Shown: in pieces, positions 9,351 through 17,405 of the stretch | How positions within the stretch are numbered: the stretch's first letter is position 1 | How the letters are laid out: each line of letters starts with the position of its first letter | NCBI RefSeq assembly: GCF_028368855.1 | Contig: NZ_JAQNCY010000001.1 | Coordinates: 1,054,001 to 1,118,000 of the forward strand | Direction: 5' to 3' | Length of the DNA stretch: 64,000 bases | Source: Leisingera sp. SS27 | Lineage (GTDB): Bacteria; Pseudomonadota; Alphaproteobacteria; Rhodobacterales; Rhodobacteraceae | Notes under the pieces: generated by a model | Database searches by the model: none | Told to the model about the DNA's origin: nothing | The model's input: only the letters and a program-made list of their open reading frames with translations | Position numbers and translations under genes: made by a program

Positions 9351-10919
9351 TCACACGGCCTGCCCGGCCCGGGTCAGGACCGTGGAGTATTTGCCATGTT
9401 TTGCAAGCACTTCGACCGCACCGTAGGTTTTCATCGCGCCAATGCCGCCGGATCCCTTGCGGATATCCAGAACAATGCCGCCGCCGTCATTGATCTGGCT
9501 GCGGAACAGGCTGTCATAGGTGCCGACCGGATAGTGGAACCCGCAGGAGGCAAGGCTGATCACAAGATCGAAACCGCCCAGCGCCGCCGTATCTTGCGAC
9601 TTGGGATTGATGCAAGTGATCTGTTCCGCCGACACGCCGTTGCCTTCCAGGAAGGCCCGCGCGGTTTCCAGGCTGGTGTATCCCGCGCCTTCTCCCTCAA
9701 ACCCGAAATGGCGGCTGTTGCCCTCTTCGATATCAATCAGGACAACGTCGCAGCCGTAACGCCGGTGCAGCACAAGGCTGGCAAAGGCGTATCCGCAGCC
9801 GATGTCTGCCGAGCGCTTCGGCGCTATGGCGTCGGCGGACTTCAGAAAGAACTGGCACTCACGCTCTGCGATGCGGATCGACTCATGCAGGATATGCTCC
9901 CGCTGCGTTCTGGCTTCTTCCAGCAGCAGCTGCTCATCGCCCGCAAGCCAGTCCCGGATGGTCTGCCCCGAACTGGCAAGCTCGCTTCGCTGCAACAGGA
10001 TGTTGGCCACATCCTGGTCGCTGAACATGGAGAAATCCAGCGTTGCGGGATCGATTTCGTGTGTCATGGATACCTCAGTTCCCGGTGCGGGCTGCAGCAG
10101 ATGGCGGGTTTCTTCCGCATTGATCCCGTGTTTCGCCAGCAGCTCATGCACATAGCAGCCTTCCGGCGGCACGCCGCCGTACTTGGCGGCGATATTGCGG
10201 AACCGCCGCCCCCAGAAATGGATCGACAGGGTGTCGCTGCGGATATGCTTGGCGGCCTGATTGCGGCGGTTCGGGTTCAGCACCACCCCGGCCTGTTTGA
10301 ACGGCACAGGATAGATCACATGACCGGGCTTCGAGTTTGAAATCTCCCCGGTTTCCTGCAGGAACCAGGTCAGCGCATCCGGCCCCCAGACGCCCCAGGG
10401 CAGCAGCGACACATGCACCCCCTGCCCGGCATCCTTCAGCGCCTGCAGCTCTGCCTGCTTCTCAGCACTGTACCAGGGCGGGATGGGGTATTCGTCACTG
10501 GTGAACTTCAGCATCGCCTGCAGCGTCTTGGAGGTCTTTGGCAACCGCAGCACGCCATTGTTGACCATCGGTTTCTTGTCCGAGATCCAGCCATGGAAAT
10601 GCTTGCCCTTGATCTCCCAGGGCTGGCAGCAATAGGCATCCGTGTCGGCCCAGACATAATCCGTCTGGCGCAGCATGTGCAGGCGGAACACATCCGCATG
10701 GTAGGCCGGGCTGCCGGTTTTGGCATGGCGGATGATGCGATCCGCAGGCAGGATATCATTGGCATCCGCAACCCGCACACCTTCCGGCACGCCCTTGACC
10801 TCATCATAAGTGAACAGAACCACCTCGTGGCCGTTGTCGGCAAAAGACTTCAGGCAAAGCTGTTCCAGCCAGCTGAGCTCAGCGCCCACCCAAAGTGATG
10901 CGATGACCGGAAGTGCCAT
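9351..10919 (-). CDS. Glycosyltransferase (DxD, GT32-like) fused to class I methyltransferase
   Basis: This is a 522-aa bifunctional protein. Residues 1-250 look like a nucleotide-sugar glycosyltransferase: IASLWVGAELSWLEQ start, YHADVFRLHML, then the metal-binding ADTD (D92 and D94). Residues 360-520 form a methyltransferase-like domain with an SADIGCGYAF SAM loop and a VVLIDIEEG ribose-binding acidic strand. The gene lies between a hydrolase and a GT2 enzyme on the same strand. Adding and methylating a sugar on a surface glycan is the likely job; donor and acceptor are unknown. Confidence 0.8.
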   Translation of the reverse strand: MALPVIASLWVGAELSWLEQLCLKSFADNGHEVVLFTYDEVKGVPEGVRVADANDILPADRIIRHAKTGSPAYHADVFRLHMLRQTDYVWADTDAYCCQPWEIKGKHFHGWISDKKPMVNNGVLRLPKTSKTLQAMLKFTSDEYPIPPWYSAEKQAELQALKDAGQGVHVSLLPWGVWGPDALTWFLQETGEISNSKPGHVIYPVPFKQAGVVLNPNRRNQAAKHIRSDTLSIHFWGRRFRNIAAKYGGVPPEGCYVHELLAKHGINAEETRHLLQPAPGTEVSMTHEIDPATLDFSMFSDQDVANILLQRSELASSGQTIRDWLAGDEQLLLEEARTQREHILHESIRIAERECQFFLKSADAIAPKRSADIGCGYAFASLVLHRRYGCDVVLIDIEEGNSRHFGFEGEGAGYTSLETARAFLEGNGVSAEQITCINPKSQDTAALGGFDLVISLASCGFHYPVGTYDSLFRSQINDGGGIVLDIRKGSGGIGAMKTYGAVEVLAKHGKYSTVLTRAGQAV

Positions 10920-11030
10920 GATACCTGCCCTTTGTTATCCTCGTTACGTCTACCGCCTGAATGCGTTATTTTGTTGGCGCAAATTAGCCTTCGACTCAAA
11001 ATCCTGTCAAATTGCCCAGGGCCGGAGGCC

Positions 11031-13298
11031 CTAGTGCGTGGTCTCGCCGCGCGCCACCGTGAACCAGAAATCGCTGCCCGGCTCTTTCTCGGCAACTTCG
11101 TCCGGGATCACGCCCGGACCGCTAAGAAAAACATTGGCGCCAAAATGCGCATGCATCCGGGACAGTTTGCACAGCTTTTCGCTGGTCAGGTCACGGAACA
11201 GGTTCAGCATGTCATCGCGGGGTTTCAGCTCTTCGATCTTCTCGCGGTGCTTGCGGCAGGAATATTCATGCGCCGCGGCAATCTCCGGATCCGCCAGCAG
11301 CCGCGCCATTTCGGCTTCCAGCGCCGGGATCATCCGCTGGATCGAGCGCTCCTCCTCGGCGTTGTTGTTCATGCGGAACCAGTAAGACAAGCCCTGATCG
11401 CGGTCGACGTGATTGACCCGGCCGCGGTCGCGCTTGACCAGAAAGCTTTCGGCGCTGCGCACGGCGTAGTGGTTGAGCTGCACCAGGTCATATCCATAGG
11501 TGCTCATCGAAGACCGCCAGCCATTGCGGAACATCTCCCGCGGCATGTCCCGGCCGGAGCCGTTGACCCAGCGGATGTCTTCCCACAGCTGCGGCTTCAG
11601 CCCCTTAGGCCGGTGCACGCCCAGTTTCTTGAAGATGCCATTGTTGCGGAACAGCGTCTTGAAGCCCCAGGCCTGATGCGGCTTGCGGGTGACCTCATGC
11701 GCGCAGCGGGTAAACTCCCGGGTGATCAGACCGCCGCTGAAATCGCGCACGTCGTTGTTGCCGAACAGCCGCCAGGTCATCGAGATCATGTTGGCATCAC
11801 CTACCGCCTCGAACAGATCCGCCAGCCGCCCTTCACCGCATTTGATGTTGATGAACTCATCCACATCCATGCAGACCAGCCAATCGGCGTTGCGGATCAA
11901 CGGTTCTTCCTCCGCCGCCTGCAGCGCTGCGTGCTGCGGCTTCAGATCAGTGCCCCGGAACGGGTTTTCGCGGTGCTGCACGATCCCCTTCTCCTGCAGC
12001 ATCTGCAGCATGGTATCGGTGCCATCGGAACAATCGTTGGTATAGACGAGGAAATCATCCACCCCAATCGCCCGGTGATAGGCCAGCCACTCCAGGATGA
12101 ACGGCCCCTCGTTCTTCATCGTAGTGACAATCGCGGTTCTCGCCTTGCCGCCAGGGCGCTGAACCGCCTGCTCTTCGGGAATGCGGACCGGTTTGGCGTT
12201 GAAATACCCTGTTGCCAGTTCCAGCAGTTCCGGGGTCTCCACCAGGCTTGTTTTCGGCACGATCCTGGAAACCGTATCCGCCGGGTGGCGCAGCGCCATG
12301 CAGCGGTAGAACCGGGCGACGTGTTCGGGATCCGGCTCCGCGCCAACCACACGGATCAGGCGCCAGATGCAATTTGCCCCTGCCTTGGCAGGCGCCAAAC
12401 ACCAGCGCGGCCGCAGGCCCGCAGCGTCGAACTGGGTGCAGATATGGTCCGCAAAAGCGGGTTCATCGCCATTGCGCACCCGCCAGGGATAGGCCTGCAC
12501 CCCGCCCAGGCGCAGGCAGCCGGAAGAGGCGCCCACGGCGCGATCAAACACATTCGGCCCGTCAGACGCAGCCAGCAGGTCGAAGAGATCGATGTTTGCC
12601 ACCGCACGGGCCCGCGCCAGGAACCGCGCCCGCAGGATCTCGTAGATCAGGAATTCCCCCAGCGGTGCCTGCCAGGGATCCGCGGGCGGGATTTCCATCC
12701 GGTCCTTGCCCGGCGCGCCCGGCACGTTGAAAGGATGCGCCTCTGGCGGCAGCCCCGCTTTGCCCAAGGGCAGCTTGGAATGGATGACAACAACCTTGCC
12801 CAGCCCCGGGATACTGCCGGCGTGCTCGCTCAGATCCCGGATGAAACGGCGGCTGTCCTGCGGCCACGCCCGGTCAAGGATAACGGCCCCCTGCATGCCG
12901 TGCTGAGAGACATGAAAGCGCAGCCAATCCGCGGCCGTTTCAGCATTTTCCCCGTTGCGGACCGCGGCAAGGACATTCTGCCCGGCAAACAGGCCGGTCT
13001 CGTCCGGATGGAGCGGTATCGGAAGCTCCTCCCCGTCAGCAGCGAGACTTACCGCACTGCCGGCCGGAACATCCAGAACCGGAGCGCCGCCGAAATTATG
13101 CAGCACCGCTTCGGTGCGCGAGGACAAGGCTGCAACGATTTCCCGCGGCGTTCCGGACCGGAAAAACAGCCGGGCCGCGCTTGCTGCCGGACCTGCGATT
13201 TGCACAGCATCCAGCAGATCCGCTCCGGCCACTGACAGCGCGCTGAATTCACGTTCAAGGACTTGACCGCTGCACTTCCCGGGATCTGGACTGGACAT
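11031..13298 (-). CDS. Large glycosyltransferase with C-terminal GT2 (Glyco_tranf_2_4-like) domain
   Basis: This 755-aa protein has an unrecognised N-terminal region (residues 1-385) and a GT2-type domain (about 388-640). The GT domain has TAIVTTMKNEGPFILEW, the nucleotide-binding YTNDCSDGT and the metal-binding CMDVDEF (D478, D480). A basic C-terminal helical tail follows. The N-terminal half has strand-rich segments such as VVVIHSK but no family I can name. It is probably the first gene of the four-gene glycan set, since the island begins about 200 bases upstream. Truncation by the island is not evident because the N-terminus opens with a plausible ATG at 13298. Confidence 0.8.
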   Translation of the reverse strand: MSSPDPGKCSGQVLEREFSALSVAGADLLDAVQIAGPAASAARLFFRSGTPREIVAALSSRTEAVLHNFGGAPVLDVPAGSAVSLAADGEELPIPLHPDETGLFAGQNVLAAVRNGENAETAADWLRFHVSQHGMQGAVILDRAWPQDSRRFIRDLSEHAGSIPGLGKVVVIHSKLPLGKAGLPPEAHPFNVPGAPGKDRMEIPPADPWQAPLGEFLIYEILRARFLARARAVANIDLFDLLAASDGPNVFDRAVGASSGCLRLGGVQAYPWRVRNGDEPAFADHICTQFDAAGLRPRWCLAPAKAGANCIWRLIRVVGAEPDPEHVARFYRCMALRHPADTVSRIVPKTSLVETPELLELATGYFNAKPVRIPEEQAVQRPGGKARTAIVTTMKNEGPFILEWLAYHRAIGVDDFLVYTNDCSDGTDTMLQMLQEKGIVQHRENPFRGTDLKPQHAALQAAEEEPLIRNADWLVCMDVDEFINIKCGEGRLADLFEAVGDANMISMTWRLFGNNDVRDFSGGLITREFTRCAHEVTRKPHQAWGFKTLFRNNGIFKKLGVHRPKGLKPQLWEDIRWVNGSGRDMPREMFRNGWRSSMSTYGYDLVQLNHYAVRSAESFLVKRDRGRVNHVDRDQGLSYWFRMNNNAEEERSIQRMIPALEAEMARLLADPEIAAAHEYSCRKHREKIEELKPRDDMLNLFRDLTSEKLCKLSRMHAHFGANVFLSGPGVIPDEVAEKEPGSDFWFTVARGETTH

Positions 13299-13497
13299 AC
13301 TGCTGCTTCACATCGCGATTTTCTTGGCCCCGCCCACAGATGAAGGGGCGGCTTCCTTATACTCTGCGAACCCGGGTGCCGGAACCGTCAAACGCCCCAG
13401 GCGGACTGCAAGAGACCGCATGGCTGATATAAGGGCAACAGGCATACCCCCGCAAAACACAGGGCGCCGATATACAGCAAAACATTTCAGGAAGATG

Positions 13498-13516
13498 ATG
13501 GTGCGGTCGAGAAGAC
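13498..13516. repeat. Left attachment repeat (attL copy)
   Basis: The 19 bases ATGGTGCGGTCGAGAAGAC are identical to 24262-24280, which is the 3' end of tRNA-Leu. Here the sequence does not continue as a tRNA, so this is the distal end of the integrated element. Confidence 0.9.
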
Positions 13517-13628
13517 ACACTCACTGTTGCAGCTTGTAGCTAGCCGCCGCAACATCTTTTTATTTTCAATGCATTAGAGTGTGAATTGTTGCTCATAGCT
13601 GCGAAGTGCTGCAGAGAAACGCATGCCC

Positions 13629-13651
13629 AATGTGGGGCTGATTGTGGGGCC
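13629..13651 (+). promoter_or_regulatory. Paired TGTGGGG motif near the left element end (candidate integrase arm site/operator)
   Basis: Two TGTGGGG heptamers are separated by CTGAT, ahead of the chosen integrase start at 13664. A nearly identical pair in the same orientation occurs at 24185-24207 near the right end. Duplicate sites near both ends suggest arm-type integrase binding, or autoregulation of the integrase. Confidence 0.55.
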
Positions 13652-13663
13652 AGAAGAGCACGA

Positions 13664-14842
13664 ATGAGCAGAGCAAGACACAAACTAACCGCTACCAAAG
13701 TTAAGAATTGGGAAGCAGGAACCATTTACGACGGTGGCGGCTTACAACTTCAAAAGCAATCGAAGAGCCATGGCAGGTGGATCTTCCGTTACAGCTTCTT
13801 TGGTAGACGGCGAGATATGGGTCTTGGCACCTACCCCGTTGTTAGCCTTGCCGGAGCCAGAATTTCACGCGACCACTGGGAAGAAGTTAAACTCGCGGAT
13901 CGCGACCCAATCGAAGTAAGGAACCAGGAGCGCGCAAAACTACTCGAGGATCGGAGCGCCTATGACCCAACATTAGAAGAGGCCGTAACAGCGTGCCTGG
14001 AGCACCGCAAGTCCACATTGAAGAAGGGCGGTTTGGCGGGCCGTTGGAGGTCTCCACTGGACATGCATGCCGTGCCTCTGTTGGGAAAAAGGCGTGTTTC
14101 AACCCTCACTACAAATGACATAAAACGTGTGATCGAACCACTTTGGGTCGATCATCATCCAACCGCAGAAAAACTGTATCAGAGGTTACGCCTGATATTG
14201 AAGCATTGCGTTGCGCACGAAATCAATGTGGATCCAGAAATCGTAGACAAAGCTCTGGGGCAACTGCCAGCAGTGGCTCACCAGACCGAAAGCATCAAAG
14301 CCACTCCCTGGCAAGACGTTCCAGCACTCTATCAAAAACTGTCTAAACCCACGTCAAGTCATATGGCTTTACGTCTCTTAATACTTACCGTTGTGCGCGC
14401 AGACAGCGTCTGCGGAGCTCGTTTCGAGGAGATTGATGGGAATGTTTGGATTGTGCCTCCTCTGCGAGTGAAGGGCAAAGAAGGTAAAACTGAGGAGTTC
14501 CGTGTACCGCTGGCTCTAGAAGCAATGAGGATTGTGGATAATTGCAGCAAGCGCAGCCGGAACAGCTATTTGTTCCCAGGTCATCGAAATAAACCTATTT
14601 GCGGCAACGCTTTACTTGAAGCGTTGAACGATCTGGATGAACCCGGTCGACCCCACGGGTTTCGAAGCAGTTTTAAAGATTGGTCGAGGGAGAATCACCC
14701 TGGACTGTATGAGATCTCAGAAACCAGCCTTGCTCACAAAATCGGAAATAAAACTGAAAGATCGTACCAAAGATCGGACCTTCTAGAGCCTCGAAGAGCA
14801 CTGATGAAAGCCTGGGCAGACTACGTGACAGGCAGTAGCTAG
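13664..14842 (+). CDS. int: Tyrosine recombinase/integrase (P4 type)
   Basis: This 392-aa integrase has the P4-type N-terminal DUF4102-like domain (YDGGGLQLQ near residue 25), a core-binding helical domain (about 100-190) and a C-terminal catalytic domain. Catalytic residues include R in VVRADSV, HGFRSSFKDW for the H-x-x-R box, H in LAHKIGN and Y in ERSYQRSD. ATG at 13664 gives the normal family N-terminus; the frame is open further upstream but that would span the TGTGGGG repeats. It integrates and, with the HTH protein at the other end, probably excises the element at the tRNA-Leu 3' end. Confidence 0.95.
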   Translation: MSRARHKLTATKVKNWEAGTIYDGGGLQLQKQSKSHGRWIFRYSFFGRRRDMGLGTYPVVSLAGARISRDHWEEVKLADRDPIEVRNQERAKLLEDRSAYDPTLEEAVTACLEHRKSTLKKGGLAGRWRSPLDMHAVPLLGKRRVSTLTTNDIKRVIEPLWVDHHPTAEKLYQRLRLILKHCVAHEINVDPEIVDKALGQLPAVAHQTESIKATPWQDVPALYQKLSKPTSSHMALRLLILTVVRADSVCGARFEEIDGNVWIVPPLRVKGKEGKTEEFRVPLALEAMRIVDNCSKRSRNSYLFPGHRNKPICGNALLEALNDLDEPGRPHGFRSSFKDWSRENHPGLYEISETSLAHKIGNKTERSYQRSDLLEPRRALMKAWADYVTGSS

Positions 14843-14953
14843 ATATCTTTGCACTCTTCAGCGCAATAGCTCCATCGACAATAACGTCTCCAGAAATGCC
14901 TTCTTTATCTTCCAAGCACACATCACTTACCCAACCAGAGAAATGGAAAAATC

Positions 14954-15226
14954 ATGAAACCTGCATCAGGACGAAAGCCCCGCAAGATTTACAATCGCCC
15001 CATACGCGACAGCATACTAATGCGTTGCAGAATAGAACAAAGAGAACCCTTCGCAACAGAGCTCCAGCAGATTTCACAGGAACGTATAAAGATGGCTAAG
15101 TTGGGATACCATCAAAGCAGTCTACTCGAGGAAGACCACGACCTTATCGAAGGCCTTAAAGAGCCGGCAGATGGAGACGATGATGAGGATGGAGATGACG
15201 GAGCTACTTTTCCACTTAGACCTTAG
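14954..15226 (+). CDS. Small hypothetical protein with basic N-terminus and acidic tail
   Basis: This 90-aa protein starts at ATG 14954. The first 60 residues are basic and helical (GRKPRKIYNR, then RCRIEQREPFATELQQ), and the tail is strongly acidic (DGDDDEDGDD). No family is recognised. Its stop directly abuts the convergent relaxase stop. A relaxase accessory protein of MobC type or a DNA-mimicking regulator are possibilities without direct support. It follows the integrase by 111 bases. Confidence 0.5.
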   Translation: MKPASGRKPRKIYNRPIRDSILMRCRIEQREPFATELQQISQERIKMAKLGYHQSSLLEEDHDLIEGLKEPADGDDDEDGDDGATFPLRP

Positions 15227-16168
15227 TCAAAGCTTGGGAGTCGGCACGGTCGGCTCCAGCCCCTTTCCGCTTCTCTTGGTTTGAGATTTCGGTGCAGCCG
15301 GCGGGCTCTTTTCCGGTCCGCTCAGAAATTTCTTTAGATATCCAATCTGTGCCTTTAGTCGGCCTGACACTAGCTCACTTAGCGGCCAAATTTCCTTGAC
15401 TACCTCCTGCATCCAAGAGTTAATCATGGTCTCACGCGCCCTCAGGTCATCTTCCCGCTTTTTGATCTGCCGCCAAACCGCAGTGAGGCGCTTATAGATA
15501 TCGCCATCCGGTCGAAAATGCCGGGCACGTGTAACTTGGACAGGTCGGCCGCGCTGCACGTCAAAACCTCTAGTTTGGAGTCCATCTGCAGCCCACCGTT
15601 GAAGCCTGCTCAGATCATCGGGGCCACCGAATACTTTGTTGTGCGAGACAGCACGGCGCGGCGCGCGTTTCGTTTGTCTCTTTTTTCCCGAGTAGCTTTT
15701 TTCGTAAACTGGGATGATGAAGACGGACAAGTGCGGCGTCGTTTCATCCAAATCGAGCCTTGCTGCAACGCACATACCAGGCCAGCGTTTCTGCGCGAGC
15801 CCCAGGCACGCTTCTGCCCACGCTTTCGCCTGATCAAGGTCGATTGCCCCGCCAGCGGTCAGAAACAGTGATGGAGAAGCCGTAAACATTACTTCTGTTC
15901 CAAAGGCTCCGTTCTTCGCCCTCTTTGCCCTGAGCTGATCTCTGCGTATCTCTAACGCCTCTCTATAGTCAGGACACTCTTCCACCGATTCCAAATCTTG
16001 CGTGTCTGGGTCAAAGGACCAATGGCAATTCAAGTGCGTTCGGTCGAGGTCTATTGCCGACTTGCCGAAACTTCTCCGAGCGCGTCGGCCATGTCGGGTG
16101 GCGTTACGCGCATCCGCTGCCGTTCGGATTTTCTGCACCCGAACGCAAGAGTAAGGAACTCGTCTCAT
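15227..16168 (-). CDS. mob: Mob/Pre-type (MobV) relaxase
   Basis: The 313-aa protein has the layout of plasmid Mob/Pre recombination enzymes: a YSCVRVQKI start, an RNATRHG motif near residue 21, an RTHLN motif near 43-47 and the metal-site region at 139-148. Canonical motif III is H-x-D-E-x-T-P-H-x-H; here it reads DLDETTPHLS, so the first and last His are Asp and Ser. A coiled C-terminus is followed by a Pro/Lys-rich tail. It would nick the element's oriT for mobilization; a strong hairpin lies 77 bases upstream of its start. The altered His residues leave activity uncertain. Confidence 0.8.
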   Translation of the reverse strand: MRRVPYSCVRVQKIRTAADARNATRHGRRARRSFGKSAIDLDRTHLNCHWSFDPDTQDLESVEECPDYREALEIRRDQLRAKRAKNGAFGTEVMFTASPSLFLTAGGAIDLDQAKAWAEACLGLAQKRWPGMCVAARLDLDETTPHLSVFIIPVYEKSYSGKKRQTKRAPRRAVSHNKVFGGPDDLSRLQRWAADGLQTRGFDVQRGRPVQVTRARHFRPDGDIYKRLTAVWRQIKKREDDLRARETMINSWMQEVVKEIWPLSELVSGRLKAQIGYLKKFLSGPEKSPPAAPKSQTKRSGKGLEPTVPTPKL

Positions 16169-16574
16169 CCCACATATATTTCTGCGTCAGCGCAAAAAAC
16201 AATGCGCATTCCAAAAGAAAAATGAAAATCCATAACCTACTATAGATTTTGGGGCCCACCGCTACGCGGGTCCTCCCAAAATCCCGCAACGTTCACCACA
16301 TGGAGATTATGTCGGTAATACGCCTAGACACTAGTAACACCCCCCCTCTCCAGCAGAAGTTACTTTTCTCACCTCACCTACCAGTCTACAAAAACACAAA
16401 CATTCACATTACTCCGAAACCCTTACTAACTTTGCAGTTCAATAAGAGTGGACGCCTACACAACAAATCCAGCTCCAAGAAAAAGCCTTCGAACGCGCCA
16501 AATTAAGGTGGGCTATACGTCTACTTAACACACTTTCGCATACTTCTAGATTCATACTGAACGGAAGAATTTTT
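16169..16574. other. 406-base AT-rich intergenic region between divergent mob and resolvase
   Basis: The region holds the long hairpin at 16245-16283. Beyond it lies low-complexity, AT-rich sequence with short runs of C and A. No convincing gene is present: an 85-codon frame at 16249 has no ribosome-binding site and overlaps the hairpin. As the space between a relaxase and a resolvase it is the natural place for oriT, a resolution site and divergent promoters. Confidence 0.6.
16245..16283. repeat. oriT: Candidate oriT hairpin
   Basis: Perfect 9-bp outer arms (GATTTTGGG at 16245-16253, CCCAAAATC at 16275-16283) enclose an inner 4-bp stem (16259-16262 with 16266-16269) with a 3-base loop. It is 77 bases upstream of the mob start on the noncoding side, as relaxase-proximal oriTs usually are. 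The nick site cannot be assigned by eye. Confidence 0.5.
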
Positions 16575-17183
16575 ATGTCGAGAACAATTGGATACAGGCG
16601 TGTCAGCTCAGAAGATCAAAATTTAGATCGGCAAGACTTAGCTTCATGTGACAGAGTTTTTGAAGAGAAACTTAGTGGCGGTTCCGCAAAAAGACCGGCC
16701 TTAGAACGCATGCTTGAGTTCCTATGGACCGGAGATGAAGTCCAGGTTTGGAGCATTGACCGGCTCGCCAGGTCAATGACCGACCTCTTAGCTATTGTAC
16801 AGCGCATCCACGACGCTGGGGCATCAATTAGGTTCCTCAGTGAGAACCTTTCATTCACGGGCCAACCCGACAAAGACGACCCTATAATGACCTTGCAAAT
16901 GCATATGCTAGGTGCATTCGCAGAGTTTGAAAGGTCAATCATCCGCAAGAGGCAAAAAGAGGGCATCGAAAAGGCAAGAGCCGCTGGAAAGTACAAGGGA
17001 CGACAACCTTCAATAAATCGCGATGACGTAAGCCGACGATTAGACCTGGGGCTTCCTGTTAGCCAAATCGCAAGGGAAATGAGCATCTCCAGAACAACCG
17101 TATATAGCATAGCAAGGGAGCTTGGCTTTGCACCTGCCCCGCGGATGACGCGAAGAGGTTTTCACAAAAGCACTAGCAGGTAA
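16575..17183 (+). CDS. Serine resolvase/invertase family recombinase
   Basis: This 202-aa protein has the resolvase catalytic domain with the active Ser in YRRVSSEDQ (about residue 11), conserved arginines in SIDRLARS, and the E-helix region AFAEFERSIIRKRQKEGIEKARAAGKYKGR. A C-terminal helix-turn-helix ends in SISRTTVYSIAREL. It is of normal length. It probably resolves multimers of the excised, replicating form, or acts at a site in the AT-rich region just upstream. It runs away from the relaxase and toward the defence-like genes. Confidence 0.9.
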   Translation: MSRTIGYRRVSSEDQNLDRQDLASCDRVFEEKLSGGSAKRPALERMLEFLWTGDEVQVWSIDRLARSMTDLLAIVQRIHDAGASIRFLSENLSFTGQPDKDDPIMTLQMHMLGAFAEFERSIIRKRQKEGIEKARAAGKYKGRQPSINRDDVSRRLDLGLPVSQIAREMSISRTTVYSIARELGFAPAPRMTRRGFHKSTSR

Positions 17184-17338
17184 GAAAACTAGCCTTCCAA
17201 CGTGCTGGGAGCATGCCGTAGGACAGTTTCGGAACTACAGGGATTGAGATATAAGCTATCAGCGCCCTAAGCCATCTCTCGGGCTTAAGACAACAATGTC
17301 TTTCGCCCTCACTTTAGGTAGCACCCGAAAGCTGGTGA

Positions 17339-17357
17339 CTCGCCTTGCCAAGGCGAG
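17339..17357. repeat. 19-bp palindrome upstream of the GHKL gene
   Basis: CTCGCCTTG and CAAGGCGAG are perfect 9-base arms around one base, ending 48 bases before the GTG start of the GHKL gene. No U-run follows, so it looks more like an operator than a terminator. Confidence 0.45.
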
Positions 17358-17405
17358 AAGAAGCTGCAAGTTTGTCCGGGGCGTTCAACTCAAGGAATAC
17401 TTCGC

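Noticed and set aside
10932-13235. Long plus-strand frame (767 codons) opposite the large GT2 gene
   Set aside because: It is the shadow of the minus-strand glycosyltransferase, with no recognisable domains and an Arg/His/Gln-rich translation.
16249-16506. 85-codon frame between mob and the resolvase
   Set aside because: It begins within the oriT-like hairpin, lacks a start signal and is low-complexity; noncoding DNA with transfer or resolution sites is a better explanation.
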